This document shows positions 1 to 11,881 of a DNA stretch of 64,000 nucleotides, in pieces (position 1 is the stretch's first letter; every line of letters begins with the position of its first letter). This stretch comes from Nepenthes gracilis. Taxonomy: Eukaryota; Streptophyta; Magnoliopsida; Caryophyllales; Nepenthaceae. The notes under the pieces were generated by a model. That model was given only the letters and a program-made list of their open reading frames with translations. It was not told the origin of the DNA and did not search any database. The stretch covers positions 5,456,001-5,520,000 of the forward strand of contig BSYO01000026.1 in assembly GCA_033239525.1 (NCBI GenBank), given 5' to 3'. A program made the position numbers and the translations under genes.

Positions 1-322
1 TTCCATTATCTCTCCTTTTAAATCAAATTTGCCCGACATGCATAACACGGCCGATATTTGCTTTCCAGTTGATCTGTGCTACTTGCAGCAAGCTAGAAAA
101 ATACGAGAAGATACCATTAAGGCAAGCAGCCCAAACTTATGAATAACTCACAAAATAAACACCAAATAAGCATATAATTATATATCGGATTTGATTTCAA
201 TGACACCCCAAATAGTAACATCAAGTGCAGGCAGTTTATTTGCTATGATTATATAGTCTGCCACCGTACTCGTTATCTGCTACGTTGCCTTCCAAATTCT
301 CGAACTGCTGAAGGTGGCAAAT

Positions 323-658
323 TTATCCCTCTTTAAAGGTCTGCCATTTGCATAGCTGAAAGCCCATGTGCTTCTTCTTAATATAATCATCGGCTTCGAC
401 GTCGATACACTCATCGTTCTCGCTGCCACGTTCAGCAGGTTTCTCAAGCTCAGGCGATTGAGCCTCCTGTCGAGCCTCGGGTTCATGGTAATAGTGGCTG
501 TTGTTGTAAGCTGCACTCGGATTCGGATAGCGGGGAATTTCACCTGTTGTGGGTGTCATTCTCTCCGTCTTGAGGCGATGATCGCGGCTGTCAGAAGCGC
601 CGCTGCCCCAGCCATGGCCGGATCTGCGGTATAGGTGATCGTCGAGGTGAAATGACAT
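323..658 (-). CDS. small plant protein of unknown function, 111 aa, single exon
   Basis: A complete ORF on the minus strand starts with ATG at 658 and stops with TAA at 323-325. The product is hydrophilic: His/Arg/Tyr-rich N-terminus (HLDDHLYRRSGHGWGSG), a Pro/Tyr/Glu middle, and an acidic stretch followed by IDVEADDYIKKKHMGFQL near residues 86-103. No signal peptide or membrane segment is visible. The C-terminal I/V-D-x-E-A-D-x-[FY]-I-K-K pattern resembles the short conserved motif that ends many small plant-specific proteins (for example the DUF761 type), but I cannot assign a family. Composition is more GC-rich and codon-like than the surrounding AT-rich DNA. Function unknown; it could be the last exon of a longer gene, although no upstream exon is evident. 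Confidence 0.5.
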   Translation of the reverse strand: MSFHLDDHLYRRSGHGWGSGASDSRDHRLKTERMTPTTGEIPRYPNPSAAYNNSHYYHEPEARQEAQSPELEKPAERGSENDECIDVEADDYIKKKHMGFQLCKWQTFKEG

Positions 659-2284
659 CTCTGCTTTCCTTTTTGTGTGTGTGTTTCTTCTTTGAGGAAT
701 GCTTGTTCACTGTGCTGTTGTCGGCTGAAAGTGCATTCTTTTATGCGTGAAGTGTCCTGGTCTTTTCATTATTCCATGGTGATAAGGTTTGCATCTGATT
801 CCAATTTCCTTTCGGCATTTATTGAAGAAAACGGATGCTTTAAAGGGCGAAAGGAGTGGTATACTTTTTACTCGTTGAATTGGAAAAATGTTTCATATTA
901 AATTTTATTAGTTTTTATCTAAGAAATATGAATACTAATATAAAATATGGATATAATAATATACCGATCAACCAATATACCAACATGCTATTTTCTTTTA
1001 ATGAGCATATGACACACTAAGGTTATATAAACCAAAGTCGTAGTTTATTATTTTATTAATTAATAAATAATATTATTTTATAATAACTTAATAATAAATA
1101 TATATATTTTTTATTTTTTCACCAAAAAATTTATGAAAAATATATAATCAAACTAATATAAGTGAGTATAGTTATGATATTTTCAACATATTATTATAAC
1201 AGAATAACAATACTAATAATGATAAACTTAATAAGTTAAAGAAAAATATAATATATCAAATTTTTTATATACCAATTAATATCTTTTTTTTTAGAAATTA
1301 TATCGATCATTATTTATAATTTAACTTTGCCACTTTATATTTTATATATAAAAATTTAGTTTAGAAATGTTTGAGCAATTTGCTTGTCTTTGCTATGGTT
1401 ATGTCCATTTATGCGCCAAACTTCTTAAAAAAAAAAACAAATAAAAGGCACTGTTTTGGTTATGCTCAATTAATTTATAAACTATTCATGTTCAACTGCA
1501 ACGTTAGTTTAATCAATTTTGTAGCATTTGATTTCTAAAATTATATTTATAATATCATAATTATCATGTATTAGATTAATATAAAAAATAATTATATAAT
1601 AAAAATTTTAAGAGAAATTAAAATTTGAAGAACTAGATACAATGCCAAATGGGTACAAGTGCAACATACATGCATAATTCTAGTAGAAGTTCCATGATGG
1701 GATATGCATGTTAATACACTCGTGTATTTAGATAGAACGTTCATAACTAAAGGACGTATATGGGGCAATTGTGCATGATTTGAATAGAATATGTCACACC
1801 TAAAGTGTATTTATTACAGTACTTGTGCATATATACAGTTGAACATGGTATCAAATATGTGCATGATTGGCGTTATACGCTGATTTGATCATAAAAGACT
1901 TCATTCGTTTGGTTTAATTATCTATGAGGGAAAATGGTGAGAAGAGAGTGAAAGAGAAGAAAATGGAAAAAAAGAAAGAAGATTAAAAAAAAAAGGATAA
2001 GAAAAGAAAATTTGAGACTATTTTATGATAGATTTAATAGATGTTTGAGATAAAGCAAGTTTATTTATACCAATTTTTTAATCTATTATTGAAATATTTT
2101 TTTATTATATATATATATATATATATTATTTTTTATACCCCTTTTTTAAATACTATTGCATGCATGTTTATTTTATAAAAATTTTAATTTGTTTATTTTT
2201 ATCAAATATTTTAAAATTTTACTTATTTTTAATGTTGAAGATTTTATCAGTTTTTACATGACATTTTGATATTTTGAAGCTTAG
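659..2284. other. AT-rich intergenic spacer
   Basis: No coding region or RNA gene was seen. An open frame at 677-901 (plus) has no recognisable motif and may be 5' flank of the minus-strand gene. From about 900 onward the DNA is strongly AT-rich, with a short (TA)n run near 2108-2126 and a purine-rich stretch at 1930-2000. Confidence 0.5.
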
Positions 2285-2657
2285 ATTCTTATACCCCTTT
2301 AATTAGTTGGTATGTAAATTATCGGTCATTAGTTTTTAAATTTTTACATATTTTGGTTTTCTTAAATTTTTACTTATTTTGATATGGTATTTAAATTCTT
2401 ATATTTTTATAGATGCATTATGTTTTTAATATTCATATATTTTTGTACATTTCATATGTTTAAGATATTTATATATATATATTGAACAGTTTTTATAATA
2501 TTATAATTTAAAACATATTTAATATAAATTAGATATATTAAACTTTTACCTGTAATTTATAATTTTTTATCTTTTAATCTGTTTTACTTATGTGTGTGCG
2601 TATAATAATAATAATGATAATAATATATTGGCCTAAAATTATAAAAAAAATATAAGT
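2285..2657. repeat. tandem repeat unit A (~375 bp), separated from units B and C by an LTR
   Basis: This AT-rich segment matches 4943-5327 and 5328-5650 along its length. Shared landmarks occur in the same order: a start near ATTCTTA, a TTTTGGTTTTCTTAAATTTT block, ATAGATGCATTATG, a TAATAATAATA run and finally ATATTGGCCTAAAATTATAA followed by TATAAGT. It is a noncoding repeat of unknown origin. It ends exactly where the solo LTR begins. Confidence 0.85.
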
Positions 2658-2662
2658 AATAC

Positions 2663-4937
2663 TGTAATATTTCGGATCCTATTTGAATTATTTTAATAAT
2701 AATTATGATTTTGGGTATTTCAAATATTGTGAAAATAAATTAAAATATTCAAAAATTTTGAAGAATGATCGGGATTGTAGAGTGGTGCCCGTGATGGACC
2801 TGTATTGTTGTCCAAATATCGAGTTGGATTTCGAAATAAAAAAAAATTAAAATAGAAAATATATATATTAATAATAATAATATAAAAGAAAAAAAAAAAG
2901 AGGGAGTCAGGGAGAGAGAGGAGGAGAGGGTGGGGGCTAGGGTTTCGACGCGGAAGAAGGAAGGAGGAGGAGGAGGAGAAGGAGAAGGAGAAGAAGGGAG
3001 AGGAGGAGAGTGGAGAAGGGGTCGGCGGCAATGGCGGTGCGCTGGTGGTCATTGGTCATGAGCGGCGGCGACGGTGGTGTGGGGTGTGGGTTGCAAAGAG
3101 AGAATGGTGGCGAAGCCGCGCGAGGAGAGTAATGGTGCCGGCACTGGTGGGGTGAGGTTGGAGAGGCCGGCGACGGCCACAAGAGGTGGCGCGGTGGTGG
3201 AGCGACGGTAGAGGAGCAGCGACGACGAGCGGCAAGTGGCAGCAGCCCGCGCAGGAGGAGAGAGGGCAGTGTGAGGGTTTTGCGGCGGCAGGAGAGAGAG
3301 CAGCTCGATTATGGTGTTTCGAAATATCCTTTCTTTAGATCTGCGGAGTATAAAGTCAAGACAAGCATCTTCTAACTCTATTCTTGGTCTGATTTAAGTT
3401 CTGTTGTGTTTTCACTACTGTGAAAGATTTTACTAACATATATATATTTTTATACATACTCAATTCATTAATTATGTACATGCATGTATGTTTTAACAGT
3501 TGTGTGGTGATTTTACACGGGTATTTATAAATTGGAGGGTTTTCAGACATCCGGACGGTATATATGTATATTTATATATTTATATATTAAGGAACCATGA
3601 ATCAGGCTTTGCATTAATCATGCATGCTACCGGGAGTGGGGTCACTACAGGACCATGACGGTTTGAGACTCGATGGGTCATTCTATGTGATCTGAGGTAT
3701 GAGATATTGGTACTGTTCCCGATAGAAACGTATATTATATGGCTACTTCTGTCGGAAGAAAGGTTGAGACATTTAGTAGCTGACCTATCCCACTGTATAT
3801 TTAAATAAGAACCATCGTAATGAATTGATAGAAAACTAATATATTCGGACGTCCTAATATATAACTAAAATTTAATGTTGCACCTAAAGTCACGGGTGGT
3901 AAAATATAATGAGTAAATTCCTAATCTATAGGAAATAGAGTACATAGATGGCCTTGAGCTACTGGCCTAACACGTAGCCAATATAGTCGTGGTTACCGGA
4001 CGATGGTAACTATTCCTTAAGTTGGTATTATTTATCTTTGGTTCTTTAATTTCATACATACTTTGTAGTTCTACATGTATTTGGGTGGATAATGATATTG
4101 AGATACACTGATTGACCCACAGTTTAGCGATAGGAATGTCTTATACGTATAAATATATAATAAATTCGGAACATGTTTTGATTTATGTTTTAATTTTGGT
4201 GGTTTTCTCTCAATTTCTATATTATAAGATTTAGATCCAGACGATGGTATGTATCCCACACGGAGGTGATAACGGTTGCGGCCTATGTGGCCTCGGATCA
4301 TATGATATGATATAATTTATGATGTTTGACCAAATCGTTATTTATTACGATTATGTCCAACAGGGACTGTTTGATACGGATGACGATTTAGTATGAGATA
4401 TCTCCTCGATTTTTAGGGATTTCACGGACCTTGTATTTTATGTTTTATATAATTATAATGTGTTATCCATTCCCTCTAATTTATATACACTGTTTACATA
4501 TATATACAATACTTGTTGAGTTTTAGGTTTACGTTTTCATATTTTATCTCTTCAAATTAATGATATGGATACGCTTACAGGAGTTAAGATATGATTTGAT
4601 GTGGCATATCTCTATCGGTAAGTGGAGATATTTATGGTGGTATATTTTTGATCCCGATAATGTGTTATGGTTATTATTTGTGCTTGGATGATGGCCCTGA
4701 TCCTTATATGAGAAAGATTAGAGTTGTATATTGGATACCTCACTTGCGATGTGTTGGATAGTAGATTATGTATTGTGTTTATCGGGATTTATATCCGATG
4801 AGGTCTTATACCGATTTATTATGTTAGGTCCTACATGTGTATAACTGTCACGCTTGGATTGAAGTTTTATAGTTGATGAAAATATTATTATCGATACTAT
4901 TTTTGACCTACGTATATTGTGTTCTTAGGTTGTGACA
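2663..4937 (+). mobile_element. solo LTR of a Gypsy-type retrotransposon, ~2.27 kb
   Basis: The segment starts TGTAATATTTCGG and ends GGTTGTGACA, and it is flanked by AATAC (2658-2662) and AACAC (4938-4942), a 5 bp target duplication with one transition. Its 3' two-thirds (about 3330-4937) aligns by eye with the LTR at 61.56-63.22 kb in the same order and orientation; shared landmarks include ATCCGATGAGGTCTTRTACCG and a TGTGTATA(A)CTGTCAC-type block near the end. A purine-rich block at 2885-3010, after an AT-rich TATA-like stretch near 2860, looks like a transcribed leader. The insertion lies between repeat units A and B, and the intact B/C junction shows the empty site. No internal region is present, so unequal LTR-LTR recombination probably removed it. 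Confidence 0.8.
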
Positions 4938-4942
4938 AACAC

Positions 4943-5255
4943 ATTCTTAAAAATTACCCTTTAATTATTCAGTGTGTAAATTATTGGTCATTAGTTCTTA
5001 AATTTTTAAATGTTTTGGTTTTCTTAAATTTTCACTTGTTTTGATATAGTCTTTAAATTTTTATATTTTTATAGATGCATTATATTTTTAATATTCATAT
5101 ATTTTTGTACATTTTATATGTTTTAGATATTTATATATATACTGAAAAAATTTTATGAAATTATAATTTAAAATATATTTAATATAAATTGAATATTTTA
5201 GACTTTTGCATGTAATTTATAATTTTCTATCTTTCAATCTGTTTTACTTATGCGT

Positions 5256-5291
<36 letters not shown>

Positions 5292-5327
5292 TATTGGCCT
5301 AAAATTATAAAAAAATATAAGTAGCAC
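4943..5327. repeat. tandem repeat unit B (385 bp)
   Basis: This is the second copy of the AT-rich unit. It includes a (TAA/ATA)n microsatellite at about 5258-5292 and ends TATAAGT-AGCAC. It joins directly to unit C, so that junction preserves the sequence that was target for the solo LTR next to unit A. Confidence 0.85.
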
Positions 5328-5650
5328 ATTCTTAAAAATTACCCTTTAAATTACCGGTTATTAGTTCTTAAATTTTTACATGTTTTGGTTTTCTTAAATT
5401 TTCACTTGTTTGATATGGTCTTTAAATTTTTATATTTTTATAGATGCATTATGTTTTTAATCTTCATATGTTTTTGCACATTTCATATGTTTTAGATATT
5501 TATATATATGATGAATAGTTTTAATAAAATTATGATTTAAAATATATTTAATATAAATTGGATATTTTAGACTTTTGCATGTAATTTATAATTTTTTATC
5601 TTTTTACTTGATTTACTTATGTGTGTGTGTATATATATATATATATATTA
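5328..5650. repeat. tandem repeat unit C (partial, ~320 bp)
   Basis: The third copy matches unit B from ATTCTTAAAAATTACCCT through TGTAATTTATAATTTTTTATC. It then runs into a (GT)n/(TA)n microsatellite at about 5620-5650 and loses the terminal TTGGCCTAAAAT block. Confidence 0.8.
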
Positions 5651-6116
5651 TTGAGTATTAAACTCGCATTTGTAAATATTTTTAAAACCTTATAGATTAG
5701 CAAATAATAGATTCTTGTAAGATTTAGATGAAAGATTATTAAAGACTTTTATTTAGTTTAATTTTATAATATTGTGGGTTGTTTTAGCTTTATTGTACTA
5801 AACAAAATTTATATATTAAGTTCTATAGTTTGAATTTTAAGGCCCATGTGTCTAATAAAATTATGAATAATTTTTTACTATTGTATATTTAGTATTTTGG
5901 CTGGATTTCTTTTTTTTTGTAGTACTTTATAAATTGAGTATGTATAATATTATTTTGAGAGCAGATAAAAATAGTTTGATTGTTCCTATAACTATTATAA
6001 TTATATTTGATTATATTATTTATAGTGTTAGTATAAAGTGTTCAGCCGATTTTAATTATTAAATTATAATTGTTAATAGATAAGTTTTATATTTGATATC
6101 ATTATTATTACCTATT
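5651..6116. other. AT-rich spacer without recognisable gene
   Basis: Low-GC DNA with stops in all frames. A GTATCAGAG string at 6118-6126 looks like the core of a tRNA-iMet primer-binding site on the plus strand, but no convincing LTR ends just before it. Confidence 0.45.
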
Positions 6117-7716
6117 TGTATCAGAGTCATAACAAATTTGCCCCAAATTTTATTGATAGCACAGTGACATTCTACTAACATGAAATTGAGAATAAATCTC
6201 TAACAAGAAATCACACCCATTATGTGACATATTTTAGTTTCTATCTAAAAATTTGGTAGAATTTTGATTGTAATATGGACGTCGATCAAATATAAAAAAC
6301 CTATAAATATCCCATACAATAATCAAATAATCTACAAAATCTACAAAACACATGATCCAATGCCACAAAATTCTCACGTGACACCAACATTATAATTTTG
6401 ATATGACGTTAGCTCAGATTAGATGGCACTAAATACCCAACTAATCATAACAATCAACGGAAGTGTAATCATTTATCATTGCAACAGAAACTACACTACG
6501 AATGAGTCATTATCATACATATAGTCATATATAAAATCCATCAAAATACAAAATATTCCATCAGAAAGCCCAATGCTGCACAACTAAATCCATAAAATCA
6601 TCTTCAACATCTTCAATGTCTAACTGACTCAAATTCTCTACCCTACCTCATCGGGTGCAACTCATGCTGATTTGGAGGGAGCAAAATAATAAGTATGAGC
6701 CAAAAACTCAACAATGCGCGCGCACACACACACACATATATATCAAAAGACATACATAATTTCATATTCAAAATATACTAATGTATATATGAATAGAGTT
6801 GCATATCATATTATAAATCACGATTCAAAAGAGAATGCTTTCATGATTCATTCTATATTCCTTTAGTTCATTTCCTTATCTTTTCGTAGTTATCAATTTA
6901 TATTAAAGACTTATTTCGTTTGGGGGCCAGAGGTCAGTTAGCCTCACTGACAAAGGAGCGGTCAGTCGTAACTTGGATTGTGTTTGCTCCTATACAATCA
7001 AAAGCCATCTCCTCCTACTTAAGACCCAGAGACACGTCATCTACATACAATCCCTATAGACGGGGCCAATAGCTGGAATGCAAATCCAAAACAGACAAGA
7101 CCATCCATTGTGATATACTAAGATATGTCAGGGAATATCACCCGCTATAAAATACGGTCAGAATAATCATTGAGTTTTCATTGTAATATTTATGGCATAT
7201 CAAATCGGTAAAAGTTTTTAGTTTCTTATTTTTTAAAAAAATTCTGATTTTAAGTATAAAATTCTTTGTCCTTATTTTGTTGGAGAACGGTTTAACTAGT
7301 CCACCAATTCATCATTCTGAAGAATAGTTCATAAGTCTATCACTTAATTATAGAATTTTCTCCATCATTAGATTCCTTTCCATAAGCATATTTTAATACA
7401 GATTTTTATATTCCTCGTGAGTTTGAGTCCTCACGCGTTCGTAGTTTATGTGTAATTTTCTTTAGAGTTTGGAAGGATTAAGAATTCCTTTTCAATTTAT
7501 ACCAAATAGAATTATAAGGCTTCCGATCAATAATTCTTTCACAATTAGTTTAGGACATGGTTTTCGAAAATACAAAGTTAACATATTCATAATATATGCA
7601 TAAAATGTCATAAAGCTTGAAACATGTAACCACTATGATTCGAACGTAACTTTAGAGTGTCTAGATATTAAATACATTCATAATTACATGCAACATGATT
7701 TTAAAAGTTAAATCAT

Positions 7717-8166
7717 GCATAAATTATAATTAATTCGGATAAAATCCAAAGGGGGTACGGGTTAGGGTTTTAGTGAGTATAAAACCATATAAAATAACCA
7801 ATTCGGATACCAAATTGATAAATTAATATGTTCAAGGTACGGGTAACATTATTCTAAAGCCAATTTATGCATAAGTCCCAATTTAATTGGTAAAATCATC
7901 CAAGGCGTGGGTTTAGGATTCCATGTCTGAAAACTGGTCAAAATTATAAAATCGGGTATGAAATTCATATATTTGCATGCTCAAATCATGGATAACAATT
8001 ATCTAAGGCCAAATTATGTATAAAATCCAAAATAATTGATGAATCGGTCCGGGTATGGGTTAGGGTTACCGGGTGCAAAAATGCACATAAATCTTACAAA
8101 TCAAACAGGAAATCGAAATATTTTCATACTAGGGTCATTGGTATTTCAAAATATAAACTTATTCGA
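7717..8166. repeat. ~150 bp direct tandem repeat, about three diverged copies
   Basis: Copies start at about 7717, 7869 and 8018 (periods 152 and 149 bases). Each has G(C/T)ATAA near its start, a (TA)CGGGT(T)A(G)GG or GTGGGTTTAGG block about 30-40 bases in, and ends TCTAA(A/G)GCCAA(A/T)TTAT. The repeats lie inside the probable minus-strand LTR and are noncoding. Confidence 0.7.
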
Positions 8167-8381
8167 GTATTGAGATGGGGATATTTGAAAAAAAAAATGG
8201 AACATAAGTGTAAGAAAATGAGAGAGGAGAGTGTGAGTGCACTTCCTCGACCCGATCTACCACTTCTCTAATTGGCTCAGGCTCAGAGTCAGACTCGGGA
8301 ACCTCAGTTTGCTCCTTATCTTTCTTCTCCTCTTCCGTCTCTCTCTTCCTCCCGAAAATGCCCAAAAACCATCGCAGCCGC

Positions 8382-8391
8382 CTTATAAATT
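8382..8391 (-). promoter_or_regulatory. TATA box of the minus-strand LTR
   Basis: ATTTATAAGG on the minus strand, with GC-rich DNA upstream and a purine-rich leader downstream. Inferred to be the LTR promoter. Confidence 0.35.
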
Positions 8392-8611
8392 GTTGGCTGG
8401 GGCTGCGCGCCCAAATCTGTTTTCAGCGCCCGGCGGGTGATGGCCAACGATTTCGAGCGCCTGCGGTGCCACGCGAGGCACCTAGCGGGCCTTCCCTCGT
8501 CAACACCTCCCACGGTCCCGAAACTTAATTTTCTCATATGAATTAAGTTCAATCTTAATCAAATTAACTCAATTATTCGTAATTACGATGTTCGAGAACT
8601 GGTATATCACA

Positions 8612-9502
8612 CATTGTTTGAATTGTTAAGGAATCAATAAATACATGCAACCATACTTAAAAAAATAATAAATAATTTTTACATAAAAAACCCATATCAA
8701 TTAAGAAAAACCCATAGCATATTAAGTCTAAAAATATATATGAGATTCTATATAACAAAAAAACCAACACTTTGGTTTCAATACCTGAAAGTGAACAATT
8801 ATAGAAATGAACAAATGTAGTAATAAATGATACAAAACAACTGATAAAATAATCTTTATATATGAGCTAAAATAATATATTCAAAGTTGATGGAAAATAA
8901 AATACTATTCAATTTCAAACAATTGGCAAATCTTAACCTTTTTTTCTCTTCCTTTTCTACTTGTTGGTATGTAAGACTATGAAATCGAATCTACCAAATA
9001 TCCTAAAAAGAGGTTTTTTATTTATAGTTGGGCATGACATTCAAATCTTAGAGCTGTCATGCAGACATCGGTTCAAACACTAAGCCCAAACAGAAATCCC
9101 ACATAAGAAAATTGAACATGGAAGATTAAAGTTTGGGTTGCCATTTGAACACCGATACCCTGTCAAGAAAAAAGAGGAAAAAACAGTATTTGAACAAAGG
9201 GCTACTGACCTCACCCAACAAATATCTCTTGAGTGAGAACAGCACAAGAGCAAACGAGAGCAACTGAAAATAGAAATCTCTAACAATATCTGTTGAAAGA
9301 AATGAGAAAATTTAAGTCCTCATAACAACTGTCCAAGGATATATCTATATAGCAAAATCAGTCCCTTTCACAGATGACCTAAACAAGAAATACAAAGGCA
9401 CAATGCTTATATTCTGTAAGCTTTTGCAAAGACTAAGAAACCAACAGAGCGATAAACTCTCTGGCAGCTTATTCAATTTTATTTGATAGTTTGTGACATA
9501 TT
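8612..9502. other. spacer and probable 3' region of the B3 gene
   Basis: 8612-9000 is AT-rich with nothing recognised. 9000-9502 is less AT-rich and lies just downstream of the minus-strand B3 ORF, so part of it may be 3' untranslated region. The minus-strand open frames at 9080-9551 have no recognisable motif. Confidence 0.4.
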
Positions 9503-9964
9503 TCACCCGAGAACTTTGAGCTCCATATAGCCATTGATCCAGCGCAGCCATATGCTCTGTCCAGCAACCAGTTCCCGGCTTCTAATGAACGTCTGGCTTT
9601 GGCTTCGGTAGCTGGTCAGCACATAGTATCCCTCGTACGTGAACAATTTCATCACATAGAAAACACAGCGCTCGTCCTTCGCGGCTATCTCCACAACCAA
9701 ACCTTTTGCCAATTTGTCACGTATTGCTCGTGGCATGAGAGGAAGAACGTAGGCCTGAAATGCTTCTTTCTCCATGTAGAAGGCGTCATCGCGAATTTCA
9801 AGGGCCGTGAGCTCCCTCTTAATCGGCCATAAATTCTCTCTTTCAGTGGGAGGATTCTCTATTGTGGTCGAATAATCAGTGCCAACTCCCATGAAGTCGT
9901 AATATGTGAGGCTCCTTGATGACCCTCCTGCCATGTTAGTATCTTGAGTAGCGAGAGCAAGCAA
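9503..9964 (-). CDS. putative B3 DNA-binding domain protein (DUF313/REM-like), 153 aa, single exon
   Basis: A minus-strand ORF runs from ATG at 9964 to a TGA ending at 9503. Residue 11 is a second Met (MAGGSSRSL) and could be the true start. Residues about 58-152 read like a C-terminal B3 fold of the plant DUF313 type: LPLMPRAIRDKLAKG, a hydrophobic strand CVFYVMKL, YYVLTS, then TFIRSRELVAGQSIWLRW and a final strand MELKVLG. In that family the order is usually YVL-xx-W-xx-FV-x-R-x-L-x-x-GD-x-IGL-x-W; here Gln-Ser replaces Asp after the Gly. B3 proteins bind DNA in the nucleus, usually as transcription regulators. No frameshift is visible. The family call rests on remembered patterns, without a search. 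Confidence 0.55.
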   Translation of the reverse strand: MLALATQDTNMAGGSSRSLTYYDFMGVGTDYSTTIENPPTERENLWPIKRELTALEIRDDAFYMEKEAFQAYVLPLMPRAIRDKLAKGLVVEIAAKDERCVFYVMKLFTYEGYYVLTSYRSQSQTFIRSRELVAGQSIWLRWINGYMELKVLG

Positions 9965-10396
9965 AGCAGAAGAAAATATAAATGTATAAAAGTTTTTGTT
10001 TTAGCTTTACATTAATGATGATTTAATGCCCTTCATTAAATTCTTGATCTAGAGCAGATATTTGAAATCCATGATTGTATACATAGTGTTTCTGGGTAGA
10101 TCATGGATTTAAAGTGGTAAATAGGGAATTTACAAGGCAACAAGAGGTAAATGTTTCTCCTGGTTTCCAAACAATGCAATGCTAGAGATGATGCCACGTA
10201 ATTTGGTGGCACAAATTGAAATCGTGGAAGTAAGTTTATTATATAATACAAGGTAAGATAATATATAAAAGACTCAAAATGGTTCAACTCTTCTCCTAAC
10301 CCATGGCAGGTGGGAGTTTCTTTCATCAGGCTACCCCTTTAGATATCGTCTTCTCTTGGAGCATGTTTTTTATCTTGCCTTCTGAAATTTAGTATC
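9965..10396. other. 5' flank of the B3 gene, up to the TR-GAG insertion
   Basis: Upstream region of the minus-strand B3 ORF. No clear TATA box stands out, and the open frame at 10036-10326 is not protein-like. The TR-GAG element inserted about 440 bases upstream of the B3 start, which could affect its promoter (inference). Confidence 0.4.
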
Positions 10397-10401
10397 CGGA
10401 G

Positions 10402-11422
10402 TGAAAAAGCACGTTTTGTGCTAATGTGTTTCGACCCCGTTTAAAGATATAGCGGAAGCAACAATAAATAATAAATTAAATATCCGATACACGTAAGGGA
10501 TATTTAACTCTAGATGTAAACGGATCTAATAAGCATGCACAACATTAACAACAATGAGCAATAATAATAAAGACTCAATTTTTGGTGACGAAGTGAAAAC
10601 TCGATACCCACGGTATCGAGAAAAACACTCCGGGTTTTAACGGCCAGGGAAGCAATGCACTATGAAAATCAACTTACAGCCCGGGTGGTAATGACACGCT
10701 AACCTAGCCGACTTACTCCCGACACGTGATCCCTACCAAGGAACTCCTTGGATTTGCCCGCGGCAACGGAACCGGACTCCTTTCGGTCTTCAAGCCACTC
10801 TTTCCTCTCGTGCCACTTGAATTGCCAATCACGAACGAGTCTCCTTCTTCACAAACCAACATATGTTTCAAAGGTGAAAGAAAGTTGGTGAGAAAACTTC
10901 TATAGCATGTAGATCAATATTGTAGTATAGAGTTTTCTCAAGAGAAGCAAGATTAATGGAGCATGAAAGGCTTTTTCTCAAATGGGGGCTCAAAATAATC
11001 ATCCAGAGAGCTTATGGCGTCCTTGGGGTTTCAAAATCATAAGGCAATATTTATAGAGGAGCCAAAAACGCGTTCAAAAATCTGCCCGTTGGACCGGGCG
11101 CTCGAGCCGGGTTCGAGCACGCGGCGGGCGGCCGTAGGGTTTTCGTGAGAAACCTGCGGGCGCCGAGCCAGTAGGGGCGGCAGTGAGCGGGCTACCTTAC
11201 ATTTTATCGGCTCGAGCGGATATCGAGCATGAAGCGAGCGGCCCCATTCTGGTTTATACGCGAGCGGCTAAGCGGGCTCCGAGGCGAGCGGGCGGACTTT
11301 GGACGGGCTCGAGCGTGTGGAGGGCGGACCGAACGGACTTTAACCCGACAACCCACAACCCGACATCAATATAATAAAACATATGGTCACGGAATATGCC
11401 AATTAGACAAATGTCTTTAATA
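10402..11422 (-). repeat. 3' LTR of the TR-GAG element
   Basis: Starts TGAAAAAGCACG on the plus strand and ends TTTAATA, where the partner LTR has the expected CA. By eye it is nearly identical to 13832-14878, apart from scattered substitutions and a ~26 base segment (around 14290-14315) that is missing here. The 3' third is GC-rich with many CTCGAGC and GAGCGG words. Confidence 0.9.
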
Positions 11423-11437
11423 ATCTCCCCCTTTGGC
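11423..11437 (-). promoter_or_regulatory. polypurine tract beside the 3' LTR
   Basis: On the minus strand AAAGGGGGAGAT abuts the start of the 3' LTR, the position used for plus-strand DNA priming. Confidence 0.8.
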
Positions 11438-11638
11438 ATATCCGCGACAAAACTCAGAAAATAAATAAATACAAGTGAATCACGGGTTCAGACACCACCG
11501 AGATAGAACCCGTGTACATGAAAACCTACGCCTAGTGATACAAAAGAGATACATAAAAATAAGTAGCTAAACAAGAGCTGCAGTGGCGATGTGATGAAAA
11601 CAACTTGCTTGACTGCCTGTGTAACTTCAGTTGCCTGG

Positions 11639-11881
11639 TCAAATAAGGTTAGAAACCACTATACAGAAGATAATAGCAGCATAGGAGCATGCATGGTACA
11701 TAAGCATGAGAGACAAGCATGACTGAAATGTAGCAGAAATAACAGTTCTCCCTCTAACGAGAATAAGCAATATTCCCCCTAACAGTAATAATAAACTGAA
11801 ATGACATGAAAAAAATAAAAATACCCCCAAAATAAGCAGGCTCCGCTCCGTCTCCCCTAAGCTCCCCCTATCAAAGTGCAT
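11639..11881 (-). other. short hydrophobic ORF overlapping the gag stop (TGATG)
   Basis: The gag stop TGA (11883-11881) shares its last base with an ATG that opens an 80-codon frame. The product starts MHFDRGSLGE and then has two strongly hydrophobic stretches (around LLILGVFLFFSC and SLLLLLGGILLILV) that could span a membrane. The frame runs through the multi-polypurine region, so its openness could be accidental. No homology recognised. Confidence 0.25.

Larger units (their letters stand above)
6117..8611 (-). mobile_element. probable Gypsy-type LTR (solo or fragment), minus orientation
   Basis: Read on the minus strand, the block begins TGTGATATACCAG (8611), then has a GC-rich U3, a TATA box (ATTTATAAGG), a purine-rich leader (8160-8370), a long AT-rich U5-like stretch, and TGTTATGACTCTGATACA near 6117. 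This matches the general architecture of the two other long Gypsy-type LTRs here: short U3, TATA, GA-rich leader, ~1.5 kb tail. I could not find a matching target duplication, so the boundaries and the solo status are uncertain. The open frames inside (8159-8552) show no known motif. Confidence 0.35.

Noticed and set aside
2720..3182. Two minus-strand open frames rich in Ser/Pro/Phe/Leu
   Set aside because: They are the complement of the purine-rich leader of the solo LTR; the composition explains the openness and no motif is present.
6118..6126. GTATCAGAG as a primer-binding site after a plus-strand LTR
   Set aside because: No LTR end, partner LTR or gag relic accompanies it; probably chance or the end of the minus-strand LTR.
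11183..11439. Open frames in the GC-rich LTR end
   Set aside because: Repetitive CGAGCGG words give frames on both strands; the matching positions in the other LTR are not open in the same way.
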